A DNA stretch of 64,000 nucleotides, taken from contig DFQC01000046.1 in the NCBI GenBank assembly GCA_002377585.1, positions 1-64,000 on the forward strand, in the 5' to 3' direction. The translations under genes were made by a program, and so were the position numbers. Below the pieces are notes generated by a model that saw only the letters and a list, made by a program, of their open reading frames with translations, was not told the origin of the DNA and did no database searches. Below, piece after piece: positions 25,634-33,606 of the stretch. This stretch comes from Anaerolineales bacterium UBA3499. Its GTDB lineage: Bacteria > Chloroflexota > Anaerolineae > Anaerolineales > UBA11657. Position 1 is the stretch's first letter; every line of letters starts with the position of its first letter.

Positions 25634-27682
25634 TCAATGATTTGCGCTGTCTAAGTTGATATCTAAGATCACTACACCATTAATATATTCGTTGTCATCA
25701 ATATCATGCGCCACAACCCTATTGCCAGTGGAAGGCTCAAACAGTCCCACTTCAACTTTCACACAATCTATAGATGCTTCACCTGACAATCTTATATTCC
25801 TTACATCTCGAACAGTATCACCATTAACCCATTGCCAGAATGGAAACATACGGCCCAGAGGTGGTCCGTCTGCCATGCCAAGCAAATTACCCTGACAATC
25901 AAATGCATGTACAAACACTTCTTCATCACTGGGTGTATTCAGGGTCCATACAAGCTCTACCAAAAGTTCACCACGCATGTCTACAGTCAGTAACCCAGAC
26001 CATAAAACCAAACGGCCTCCATCAAATATAGCCAAGGGAATTTGATCGGTAATAGACAAATCTTCATGAAGTACTTGTCCTACCTCTGTAAACTCAAGGG
26101 GGCCATCCCCATATGTTATCAGCCAAACATGGTCGTACTTTCTTATGCGAGCAGCCATTTCATCCCAATGAAGCACCTCACCCCATACATCATAATAATG
26201 ATGGTCTGGCTCAACAGCTACTAAAGGAAAATTGATGCCATCTACTTGGACTACTTGATCAGTATGCACACCAACCAACTGACCTGGATCATGATATTCT
26301 GGAATCACTACTACACCATCGTGTACTATCGGATAGGTATGGTAAGCCGATGCCAACCAAGTAGTAGGATTAACTACTAGGTGATTATCTTCCGGAAACA
26401 GTTCAACAACACTAACCATATCCGATATAGGTGCAAGTGCCCTTCTATGTAATTCAACTCGCGAATTAATATATCTTATTGGAATAGTTAATAACGTTAC
26501 TGACAACAATGCTACTAACCAAGCATGATATTTGCCACGACTAGCTATTAAGGAAACCAGGCCAGACCACATTAATACTGCACCAATAGAAGGCAAAACA
26601 GTCAATCTAGGACTCACAACTACATACAGTTGTGGCAACGTTAAGATGGATGGTAAAGACATTAACATAACCAAAATCAAGCTCAACATAAACAAACGCA
26701 GTTTGTCAAATCGCCAAAATATCAGCGCTACAATAACCAAGCATAAAGACCCTACAATAACTACCGATTGTGCTTCAGACAAACTCGTTTGATTAGAAAG
26801 AAAAAGCGCAAAGGGTTGTACAGGAAATGTGTAAGCAGCCAAAAAGAAGATTGTATTATTCCATATCTCGAGCATGGGTCGCAATGTTGGCAAACCAGTG
26901 TCAAGCCGCATCTTATCTATAGATGCCCAAAATACCGGAAAGGCAGTATTGGCTACCACTGAAATAAGTATAAAGAACCTAGTACTAATGGTAATTTCAC
27001 TAGAGCCAATCTTATTCTGCACACGAAATTCACGTAATATGACAATCCATAAGACCACCAACACATAACCAGCGATTATTCCTGATTCATGCGCAAATGG
27101 CGCCAAACAAGCACACAGAGCTCCAAGATATGCCCATATCACATTTCCACTAGTATAAAAATTCAGTATGGCCAGTATTGATAACAATACCAACATAGAA
27201 ACTAGCAAATGAAATAGGGAAGCAACTAATGGAATAACTATAGAAGCGAAAGGGAAACTACATAAAAATATGGCGCCTTGCCAAGCAAAAATGTTTCTAG
27301 CTAGAGGCTTAGATAATTGCTTGTCATTGACTCTTTCTCCATTATCTAAGACTGCCCAAATTCTTAAGCCAATTGCAGTGATTAACCAACCATTGCATAT
27401 CATCACAATTATGTTCAGCAAGTGAAAAGCAAAGGTATTCGTAGCACCAAACAACCATTGCCATACCCGAAAAATAGAAAACCCTAGAGGTCTATAGTAA
27501 GGAAAACCAGACGCTGAAGTCCAAAAAGACAGCAAAGAACGTCCTTGCATAAACTCAAAATTAGCTACATCGTCCCAGAAAAATGGTAGCTCAAGAACTT
27601 GCCAATATAGTATAGCTACCATCACTGGTGAGGTCAGCAAATGAATCCAAATAAATGAACGTGACACAATGTTTCTATACAT
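25634..27682 (-). CDS. large polytopic membrane protein, GT-C glycosyltransferase-like
   Basis: 682-aa protein with about 11-12 hydrophobic helices in the first ~430 residues and a soluble C-terminal part. The first extracytoplasmic loop after helix 1 contains LPFFWDDVANFEFM, with two adjacent acidic residues as in the catalytic loop of GT-C (PMT/ArnT/oligosaccharyltransferase-like) enzymes that use lipid-linked sugars, and YYRPLGFSIFRVWQWLFG after it resembles family 39-like proteins. The tail has beta-rich segments ending in an EVGLFEPSTGNR-type pattern common in these proteins. ATG 27682 is used rather than the TTG at 27691. Function is a cautious family guess. Confidence 0.6.
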   Translation of the reverse strand: MYRNIVSRSFIWIHLLTSPVMVAILYWQVLELPFFWDDVANFEFMQGRSLLSFWTSASGFPYYRPLGFSIFRVWQWLFGATNTFAFHLLNIIVMICNGWLITAIGLRIWAVLDNGERVNDKQLSKPLARNIFAWQGAIFLCSFPFASIVIPLVASLFHLLVSMLVLLSILAILNFYTSGNVIWAYLGALCACLAPFAHESGIIAGYVLVVLWIVILREFRVQNKIGSSEITISTRFFILISVVANTAFPVFWASIDKMRLDTGLPTLRPMLEIWNNTIFFLAAYTFPVQPFALFLSNQTSLSEAQSVVIVGSLCLVIVALIFWRFDKLRLFMLSLILVMLMSLPSILTLPQLYVVVSPRLTVLPSIGAVLMWSGLVSLIASRGKYHAWLVALLSVTLLTIPIRYINSRVELHRRALAPISDMVSVVELFPEDNHLVVNPTTWLASAYHTYPIVHDGVVVIPEYHDPGQLVGVHTDQVVQVDGINFPLVAVEPDHHYYDVWGEVLHWDEMAARIRKYDHVWLITYGDGPLEFTEVGQVLHEDLSITDQIPLAIFDGGRLVLWSGLLTVDMRGELLVELVWTLNTPSDEEVFVHAFDCQGNLLGMADGPPLGRMFPFWQWVNGDTVRDVRNIRLSGEASIDCVKVEVGLFEPSTGNRVVAHDIDDNEYINGVVILDINLDSANH

Positions 27683-27711
27683 GAATAACAACTGTCATAG
27701 TCAGGAAAATA

Positions 27712-30525
27712 CTACTTGTTAAGCCACATAGCAGCTGTCTTAGGTAAATCAGATAAATTACCTCTCCATTCCTTGCATTCAGGTAATGATTCCAAAAACG
27801 TTCTACCGTACGATTTAGTAACTACTCTCCGGTCAAATACTACAATTAACCCACGGTCTTTTTTGCTTCTAATCAACCTACCAAACCCCTGCCGAAATCT
27901 TATGATAGCCTTTGGAACTAAATAATCAAAAAAAGCATTGATCTGACCATCTTGTTCAACCGCTGCACTTCGAGACTGGATAATTGGGTCCGATGGCACA
28001 TCAAAAGGTAAACGTGCTATCACTACTACAGACAGAGATGCGCCAGCAACGTCGATACCCTCCCAAAAACTTTGTGTACCTAACAGGACTGCTTTATCTG
28101 CATTCTTGAAAGATGTTAACATCTGATGCCGAGAGGCACTGCCTGCTTGATCATACACTGTAACTCCTTCTTTTTCTAACTTACCGCGAATAGCATAAGC
28201 AGTATCACGAAGTTGTGCGTGAGAGGTGAACAGAATCAACGCCCGCCCATTCGTGGCTTTACATAGCTCTACAATTCCGTTTTCCAAATCTTTTTGATAT
28301 CTTTCTTTATTAGGTGGCTCGGCCACATCACTGGGGATACACAACAAAGTAGACTTCTTATAATCAAATGGTGAATCTATGGCAACCTCATCTGCGTCCT
28401 CTGCATACAAACGATCTCTAATAAAACTAAATTGACCGCCATTTGTAGTAAGCGTAGCAGAGGTCATAATTACTGCATTTTTTTCGTACCACAGATGTTC
28501 TTGAACTAATGGACCGACATTCAATGGTGCACTACGGATTGCCAACATATTGCCATCATTAGACAAATGAATCCAGAAAATCTGATCGTCTTGTGCCTCA
28601 GTTACCAAACCATTTACACGAGTGTCAAAATCAGTTAATTTACCTATTATAGAAACTATATTGGACTGTACTTCTTCATCTTCATCATTGTCTCGACCAA
28701 CCATATCTCTAATCCCTATCAATCTATCAATCGTTGTAACCAATGTATTATGCAAATTCTCCCAAACAAGCTCTACAGAAGCCCACTCGGAACTATTTCT
28801 TGACTCGGCCTTAATCAATATTCGTCTGTCATATGGACCATTTCTATTAGATCCTTGATACTGAGAAAATGTTTGTAGTGCCTTGAAAAAACTCGCGGAA
28901 TGAACTAATACATTAGCAATTGAATCAGATATTTCATCAATATCCATTTTAATTTGCTGCTGGTTAATTGAACGTTTAGATGCTCGTGTCACTAACTGCT
29001 TGAGAAGCCCGCTTTTACTACTGCCCAAGTTATTCAGTAGTCGTTCAAAGTCAGTCTGACGGGCTGCAAAACTAAGACCCATCGTCGTAGCATCTTCAAG
29101 ATGATGAGCCTCATCAATAATCAGATATTTGTACTCGGGCAGCACGCGCCTTTCGGAAGCTACATCAGCAAGTAGCAAAGCATGATTAACCACGACCAAA
29201 TGAGCTGATTCAGCCGCACGTCGCGCACGGTAAACAGGACAACCACCAGACAACTCGTCTTTACTACAACGTTGTCCCGTACATTTTTCGTCTTCTGCAG
29301 AGATTTGCCTCCATACAGCAAGTTCACCTGCACCGGACAGATTAATCTCAGAACGATCGCCTGTTTTCGATTTAGTCAACCAAACCAACAATTTGGCTAA
29401 TACGTTCATTTCAGTAGCATTATTAGGTCCCCTTTCGCGCAATTTATCAAAGCGACGTGGGCAAATATAGTTACCTCGACCTTTTTGTACTACTGCTCGA
29501 AATTCCATATCTAAGACTTCACTTAAAATTGGTACATCTTTATTAATCAACTGATCCTGCAAGTTAATTGTGTTGGTGGATACCACTACACGCTCATCAT
29601 TCGTATAAGCCCATTGAATAGCAGGCACCAAATAGGCTAAGCTCTTGCCGATACCTGTTCCAGCTTCTGCCAAAAGATGACGTGGGTGAGAAAGAGCCTT
29701 GGCAACATTTGTCATCATTGCAACTTGTCCAGCTCTGTACTCAAAATTCTTTAGATCCTTGGACTTGGACAACAAACCATTAGATGAAAACATAGCTTCC
29801 AACGCAGGTATGTCCAATTCTTCCCTGTTGTCATCATCTCTAGGACTTAAAGATTCAGACTCCGGTGATAATTCATCAAAATTGTATAAATTTCGATTTT
29901 CTTGAGTGCGACGAGACACTTGCTTTTGAGGCTCATCTAGAAGATCAGTCAAAGGCAACTGAGCGCCCCACTCCACATCCTTATTCATGCGACTAAGACG
30001 CAAAAGCTCCATGACAATGTTGCTAGGTATATCCTTAGCCATAGACATCATCTTTGTATATATTGCCCAAGTTACCTTAGCATCAGCCAGGGCACGGTGT
30101 GTGGCTGGAAGTTCTATTTCCAGATGCATAGCAAGAGAACCTAGGCTGTATCGAGCAGCAGAGGGCAACACACAGGCTGCCAAATGCATAGTATCAATTC
30201 TGTTATTGTTCTGAAAGAGTTTGTATTCGCTTAGAAACTTCAAATCAAATTGTATGTTGTGACCGACAATTGGAGCGTTTCCAACAAATTGTTCCAACTC
30301 TGATATCTTGGCATATATAGAAGGTGCTTTAGACACCATTTCATTGTTGATTGATGTCAACTGGATTACATATGGAGGGATATTTCTACCAGGATTAATC
30401 AGTTCATCGAACGTATCAATTTCTTCATCTCCACTAAACTTTACAGCCCCAATCTCTATGATTGCGTCACTGGATGGATCAAGCCCAGTAGTTTCTAAAT
30501 CAATTGCAACCATAGTACGAGTCAT
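27712..30525 (-). CDS. dinG: DinG-family helicase with N-terminal DEDDh exonuclease domain
   Basis: 937-aa fusion: a DnaQ-like 3'-5' exonuclease (about 1-165; D9 and E11 in DLETTGLD, D94 in HNIQFDLKF, H143 and D148 in HRALADAKVT) and an XPD/DinG superfamily 2 helicase (about 250-930; Walker A K294 in AEAGTGIGKS, DEAH at 471-474, motif VI GFGRLIRSKKD). Four cysteines (C355, C415, C420, C429) occupy the place of the Fe-S cluster of XPD/DinG helicases, so the enzyme probably keeps it. It acts on damaged or structured DNA. The start is set by MTRTMVAIDLETTG; an upstream TTG frame to 30615 adds unconserved residues. It follows the rpmB terminator on the same strand. Confidence 0.92.
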   Translation of the reverse strand: MTRTMVAIDLETTGLDPSSDAIIEIGAVKFSGDEEIDTFDELINPGRNIPPYVIQLTSINNEMVSKAPSIYAKISELEQFVGNAPIVGHNIQFDLKFLSEYKLFQNNNRIDTMHLAACVLPSAARYSLGSLAMHLEIELPATHRALADAKVTWAIYTKMMSMAKDIPSNIVMELLRLSRMNKDVEWGAQLPLTDLLDEPQKQVSRRTQENRNLYNFDELSPESESLSPRDDDNREELDIPALEAMFSSNGLLSKSKDLKNFEYRAGQVAMMTNVAKALSHPRHLLAEAGTGIGKSLAYLVPAIQWAYTNDERVVVSTNTINLQDQLINKDVPILSEVLDMEFRAVVQKGRGNYICPRRFDKLRERGPNNATEMNVLAKLLVWLTKSKTGDRSEINLSGAGELAVWRQISAEDEKCTGQRCSKDELSGGCPVYRARRAAESAHLVVVNHALLLADVASERRVLPEYKYLIIDEAHHLEDATTMGLSFAARQTDFERLLNNLGSSKSGLLKQLVTRASKRSINQQQIKMDIDEISDSIANVLVHSASFFKALQTFSQYQGSNRNGPYDRRILIKAESRNSSEWASVELVWENLHNTLVTTIDRLIGIRDMVGRDNDEDEEVQSNIVSIIGKLTDFDTRVNGLVTEAQDDQIFWIHLSNDGNMLAIRSAPLNVGPLVQEHLWYEKNAVIMTSATLTTNGGQFSFIRDRLYAEDADEVAIDSPFDYKKSTLLCIPSDVAEPPNKERYQKDLENGIVELCKATNGRALILFTSHAQLRDTAYAIRGKLEKEGVTVYDQAGSASRHQMLTSFKNADKAVLLGTQSFWEGIDVAGASLSVVVIARLPFDVPSDPIIQSRSAAVEQDGQINAFFDYLVPKAIIRFRQGFGRLIRSKKDRGLIVVFDRRVVTKSYGRTFLESLPECKEWRGNLSDLPKTAAMWLNK

Positions 30526-30576
30526 TTGAGTATTTAGCTCCTGAAGATTTGCATATTGTACACAACCATAAACAAA

Positions 30577-30631
30577 GATGATACCTGAGTGATTAAGACC
30601 CTTGCAGGTTATCAATCACTCAGGTATCATC
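30577..30631. repeat. perfect 18-bp inverted repeat upstream of dinG
   Basis: GATGATACCTGAGTGATT (30577-30594) and its exact complement (30614-30631) flank a 19-base loop. On the minus strand the second arm is followed by TTTGTTT, so it could be a second terminator for rpmB. It also lies within about 50 bases of the dinG start and could be in its 5' leader as a control element. Confidence 0.6.
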
Positions 30632-30676
30632 ACTACACAAATATAAATAAGCTGAATAACAATATGGTTCGAGCTT

Positions 30677-30716
30677 AAATAAAAACGACTGCGAAATCCT
30701 GTGGATTGCAGTCGTT
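30677..30716 (-). terminator. intrinsic terminator after rpmB
   Basis: AACGACTGC/GCAGTCGTT stem (30684-30692 with 30708-30716) with an inner AATCC/GGATT pairing and a small bulge, followed on the minus strand by TTTTTATTTA. It begins 23 bases after the rpmB stop. Confidence 0.88.
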
Positions 30717-30738
30717 ACAAATAAAGGCTTAATCTCTA

Positions 30739-30918
30739 TTAGATTTTTGCCAGTGTCTTAATGCACTTGGCACAAAGTACTTTTTGAACCGGTGTGCCAC
30801 CTTCCCAGACTGTTACTTTCTGCAAGTTGGCCTTAAATGTCCTTCTAGTAGAGTGCATAGATTTAGGAACATTTCTACCAAACCGTGTTCTTTTACTGCA
30901 ATGGGCGCATTTAGCCAT
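30739..30918 (-). CDS. rpmB: 50S ribosomal protein L28
   Basis: 59-aa ribosomal protein. The translation starts MAKCAHCSKRTRFG, then NVPKSMHSTRRTFKANLQKV, and ends LCAKCIKTLAKI. The cysteine pairs C4/C7 and C49/C52 make it the zinc-binding form. AAGGAT lies upstream of the ATG. It is divergent from fakA across a 162-base gap, the same neighbour relation as rpmB and the yloU-yloV (fakA) genes of Bacillus, but yloU is missing here. Confidence 0.96.
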   Translation of the reverse strand: MAKCAHCSKRTRFGRNVPKSMHSTRRTFKANLQKVTVWEGGTPVQKVLCAKCIKTLAKI

Positions 30919-31018
30919 CGATTATTATCCTTAGACCTTATTGTATCAGCGCAGAATTTTACCACAAACTTGGTCATATTAGGGTGAAAGCAAAAAAATT
31001 CGTGTTTCATTTCTAGTG

Positions 31019-31032
31019 AACAAACGTTTGTT
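31019..31032. promoter_or_regulatory. 14-bp palindrome overlapping the -35 region of fakA
   Basis: AACAAACGTTTGTT is a perfect palindrome. It sits about 10 bases before TATACT (31042-31047), where the fakA -35 box would be, and so looks like an operator. Extended leftwards by one base it reads GAACAAACGTTT, close to the GAAC-N4-GTTC LexA box of Gram-positive bacteria but with one mismatch. Confidence 0.4.
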
Positions 31033-31041
31033 TATCAAAAA

Positions 31042-31047
31042 TATACT
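31042..31047 (+). promoter_or_regulatory. likely -10 box of the fakA-fakB-recG operon
   Basis: TATACT located 33 bases upstream of the fakA start, with a Shine-Dalgarno-like AAAGGAAT between. The -35 region is occupied by the palindrome at 31019-31032. Confidence 0.5.
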
Positions 31048-31080
31048 AAATTGAACGACAAAGGAATCTAGACTACCAAT

Positions 31081-32721
31081 ATGAATGACTCAATCAAAAC
31101 TGTTAATGGATCATTGTTGAAAGAGATGACAAAAGCATCTCTGACATGGTTGCAATCCAACAAAGAAGAAGTCAATTCACTAAATGTTTTTCCAATACCT
31201 GACGGAGATACAGGAATAAACATGGTTCTTACAATGCAATCAGCGTGTGACAGCATAAGTGAACCGGCTTCAAACAATGTCTCCGAAGTGTCAAGTCAAT
31301 TAGCAAATGGTGCACTGATGGGAGGACGTGGCAATTCAGGAATTATACTGTCTCAGATATGGCGTGGTATTGCTAATGGACTTGACGGCTTAGAAGAATT
31401 TGGGCCACAAGATTTTGCGATGGCTTTAGAACAAGCTTCGGAATGTGCATATCGTAATGTTGTTAAACCAGTGGAAGGTACAATACTTACTGTCATAAGA
31501 GATGCAAGTGAAGCAGCAGTTCAAGCCACAAAAGATGAAGTCGACATCGTACAGGTGCTTAAGAAAATCATTAGTGCATGCGAACAATCCGTACAATCCA
31601 CTCCTGATCTATTACCTATACTAAAACAGGCAGGTAAAGTGGATGCGGGCGGCTATGGACTTCAGCTGATGTTCGAAGGGATGCTAAGGCACCTATGTGG
31701 AGAACCAGTAGACATAGCACCGGACAGAAAATTTGCCCCTCTTGATACTACCAACATTGAAGATCTACTGGAGAATGTGGATCCAAGTCAAGAGTGGGAG
31801 GTAGTTGTAGATTTGCAGCCTTATGAAGATGCTATTTTAGATATATTCTATGCAAAATTAGAATCGCTAGGTACTTCTATTCAAATTGGCGAAGGTGCAG
31901 ACGTATTGAAAGTACACATCCACTTACGGAAAGACAAACGCTTCGAACCAATAGTGCTAGCAGAAGATGTAGGAACAGTAGTAAATGTACATATGGAAAA
32001 CTTGATTCATCAAATCAGTCCATTTCTGCCAGGAGAATCACGATCTCATATCAACTACACACCTGGCCAGATATTGGCTACGGTAGTATCAGCAGGTAGT
32101 GGTTTCACAAAAATATTTTCTTCAAACCCCGCTGTGGTAGTTGTACCAGGTGGCCAAACCATGAATTCCAGTACGGAAGAGCTTTTAGAATCTTTTGAAT
32201 CACTTCCAGCTGAACAAGTTGTAATACTGCCAAACAACCCTAACATCATCTTAGCCGCGGAACAAGCATCCAAAATAAGTAGCAAAGATGTATCCGTTGT
32301 ACCAACCAGGAGCATTCCACAGGGAATTGCTGCAATGTTGGCTTTTGACCCTGATGAATCATTCGACAAGGTGCTCGAAGCTATGACCCTTAACTCCCAA
32401 GAAGTAAAGAGCGGTGAAGTTACTACTGCCACTCAAAGTACAACATGGAACAATCTCAAAATCAGCAAAGGAGAAGTAATAGGTCTATATGACAAGGAAT
32501 TGGTTTGTGTAGCAGAAAATCCATCTGAATGTGCTAAAGAACTATTACGGACTATGGTGAACAATGATTCTGAACTAATTACAATATACTACGGTGCTGA
32601 TATTAGCATTGACGAAGCAGATATACTAAGTAGTAGCATTGAGTCCACATATTCTGATTTAGAAGTTGAGACTTATTCGGGTGGTCAACCACTATATCAT
32701 TACATCATATCAGTTGAATAA
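31081..32721 (+). CDS. fakA: fatty acid kinase ATP-binding subunit FakA (DAK/YloV family)
   Basis: 546-aa kinase that phosphorylates fatty acids held by a FakB protein. The N-terminal DhaL/DAK2 domain (about 10-200) has the metal/ATP loop NVFPIPDGDTGINM, GALMGGRGNSGIILSQ and QAGKVDAGGYGLQLM. A middle domain and a C-terminal DegV-like EDD domain (about 320-546, VVVVPGGQTMNSSTEE) follow, as in YloV. The next gene encodes a FakB-like DegV protein, so the two probably activate exogenous or recycled fatty acids for phospholipid synthesis. Standard length and intact motifs. Confidence 0.92.
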   Translation: MNDSIKTVNGSLLKEMTKASLTWLQSNKEEVNSLNVFPIPDGDTGINMVLTMQSACDSISEPASNNVSEVSSQLANGALMGGRGNSGIILSQIWRGIANGLDGLEEFGPQDFAMALEQASECAYRNVVKPVEGTILTVIRDASEAAVQATKDEVDIVQVLKKIISACEQSVQSTPDLLPILKQAGKVDAGGYGLQLMFEGMLRHLCGEPVDIAPDRKFAPLDTTNIEDLLENVDPSQEWEVVVDLQPYEDAILDIFYAKLESLGTSIQIGEGADVLKVHIHLRKDKRFEPIVLAEDVGTVVNVHMENLIHQISPFLPGESRSHINYTPGQILATVVSAGSGFTKIFSSNPAVVVVPGGQTMNSSTEELLESFESLPAEQVVILPNNPNIILAAEQASKISSKDVSVVPTRSIPQGIAAMLAFDPDESFDKVLEAMTLNSQEVKSGEVTTATQSTTWNNLKISKGEVIGLYDKELVCVAENPSECAKELLRTMVNNDSELITIYYGADISIDEADILSSSIESTYSDLEVETYSGGQPLYHYIISVE

Positions 32722-32730
32722 AAAGACATC

Positions 32731-33606
32731 ATGAAAAAAACACGAATTGTTACAGATGGAAGCGTACATTTTCCGGACCCAGAAATAGCTAGAAAGAACC
32801 GCATCAACGTTGTGCCTTACTCTATTGATGTGGATAAACGCGCCATGACAGATGGCCTAGGGAATATTTCCCCAGAGAGATACTTAGATCATGTAGCAAA
32901 AAGCAATGCCAGACCTAAGGTGCAAGCACCTACTGTAGATAATTTCACAGAATCTTTCAGGATCCTTGAACACTCAAAAACAGATGTTCTGTGCCTATGT
33001 ACATCAAGACACCTAAGTGATGCCTGGCATAATGCAAAAAAAGCAGCCGATATAGTACAAGGAAAAATCAAAATAGTTGTAATAGACTCATTGACAACTT
33101 CTATTGGACTAGGTCTAATGATTGAAGCCGCTACCCATGCTATAGCTTCAGGAGCTTCTATAGATGAAGCAGCATATGTAGTACGTAAACGTATTCCCAA
33201 TGTGTATGGAATATTCTTTATGGAATCAATGCAATACCTTCAATATGGCGGCTGGGTTGGACCAGCCCAAGCAACTCTTGCGACAATGCTAGGGGTAAAA
33301 CCCATCTTTGCTCTTGAGTCAGGCGGATTTATTCCTTTCGAAAAAGTTCGTACTCGCACTCAAGCCTTAGAGCGACTCATGGAATTTGCAACTGAGTTCC
33401 CAGCAATAGAGCAGCTTACAGTACTGCGTGGCAGAGCCCGGGTTGCTAGTGCTGCTCGACAACTCCGCACGCGACTAGGAGATATATACCCAAATGCTCG
33501 GATTACAAATGCAATCTTTGGTCCGATATTAGCCGCGTTAATTGGGCCTGACGGATTGGGAATAATTCTGTGCGAATATGAGTCCGACACGAAATTAGGA
33601 GAATGA
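32731..33606 (+). CDS. fakB: DegV-family fatty acid-binding protein (FakB)
   Basis: 291-aa DegV protein, likely the fatty-acid-binding partner of FakA. It shows RIVTDGSVHFPDPEIARKNRINVVP, the lipid-loop VQAPTVDNF, TSRHLSDAWHNAKKAA and VIDSLTTSIGLGLM. The C-terminal motif that normally reads HxGPGxLG appears as LIGPDGLG, so the usual histidine is leucine and the second Gly is Asp. This is at a site that contacts the ligand carboxylate in FakBs, so its lipid binding may differ. 9 bases separate it from fakA and it overlaps recG (ATGA). Confidence 0.88.
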   Translation: MKKTRIVTDGSVHFPDPEIARKNRINVVPYSIDVDKRAMTDGLGNISPERYLDHVAKSNARPKVQAPTVDNFTESFRILEHSKTDVLCLCTSRHLSDAWHNAKKAADIVQGKIKIVVIDSLTTSIGLGLMIEAATHAIASGASIDEAAYVVRKRIPNVYGIFFMESMQYLQYGGWVGPAQATLATMLGVKPIFALESGGFIPFEKVRTRTQALERLMEFATEFPAIEQLTVLRGRARVASAARQLRTRLGDIYPNARITNAIFGPILAALIGPDGLGIILCEYESDTKLGE

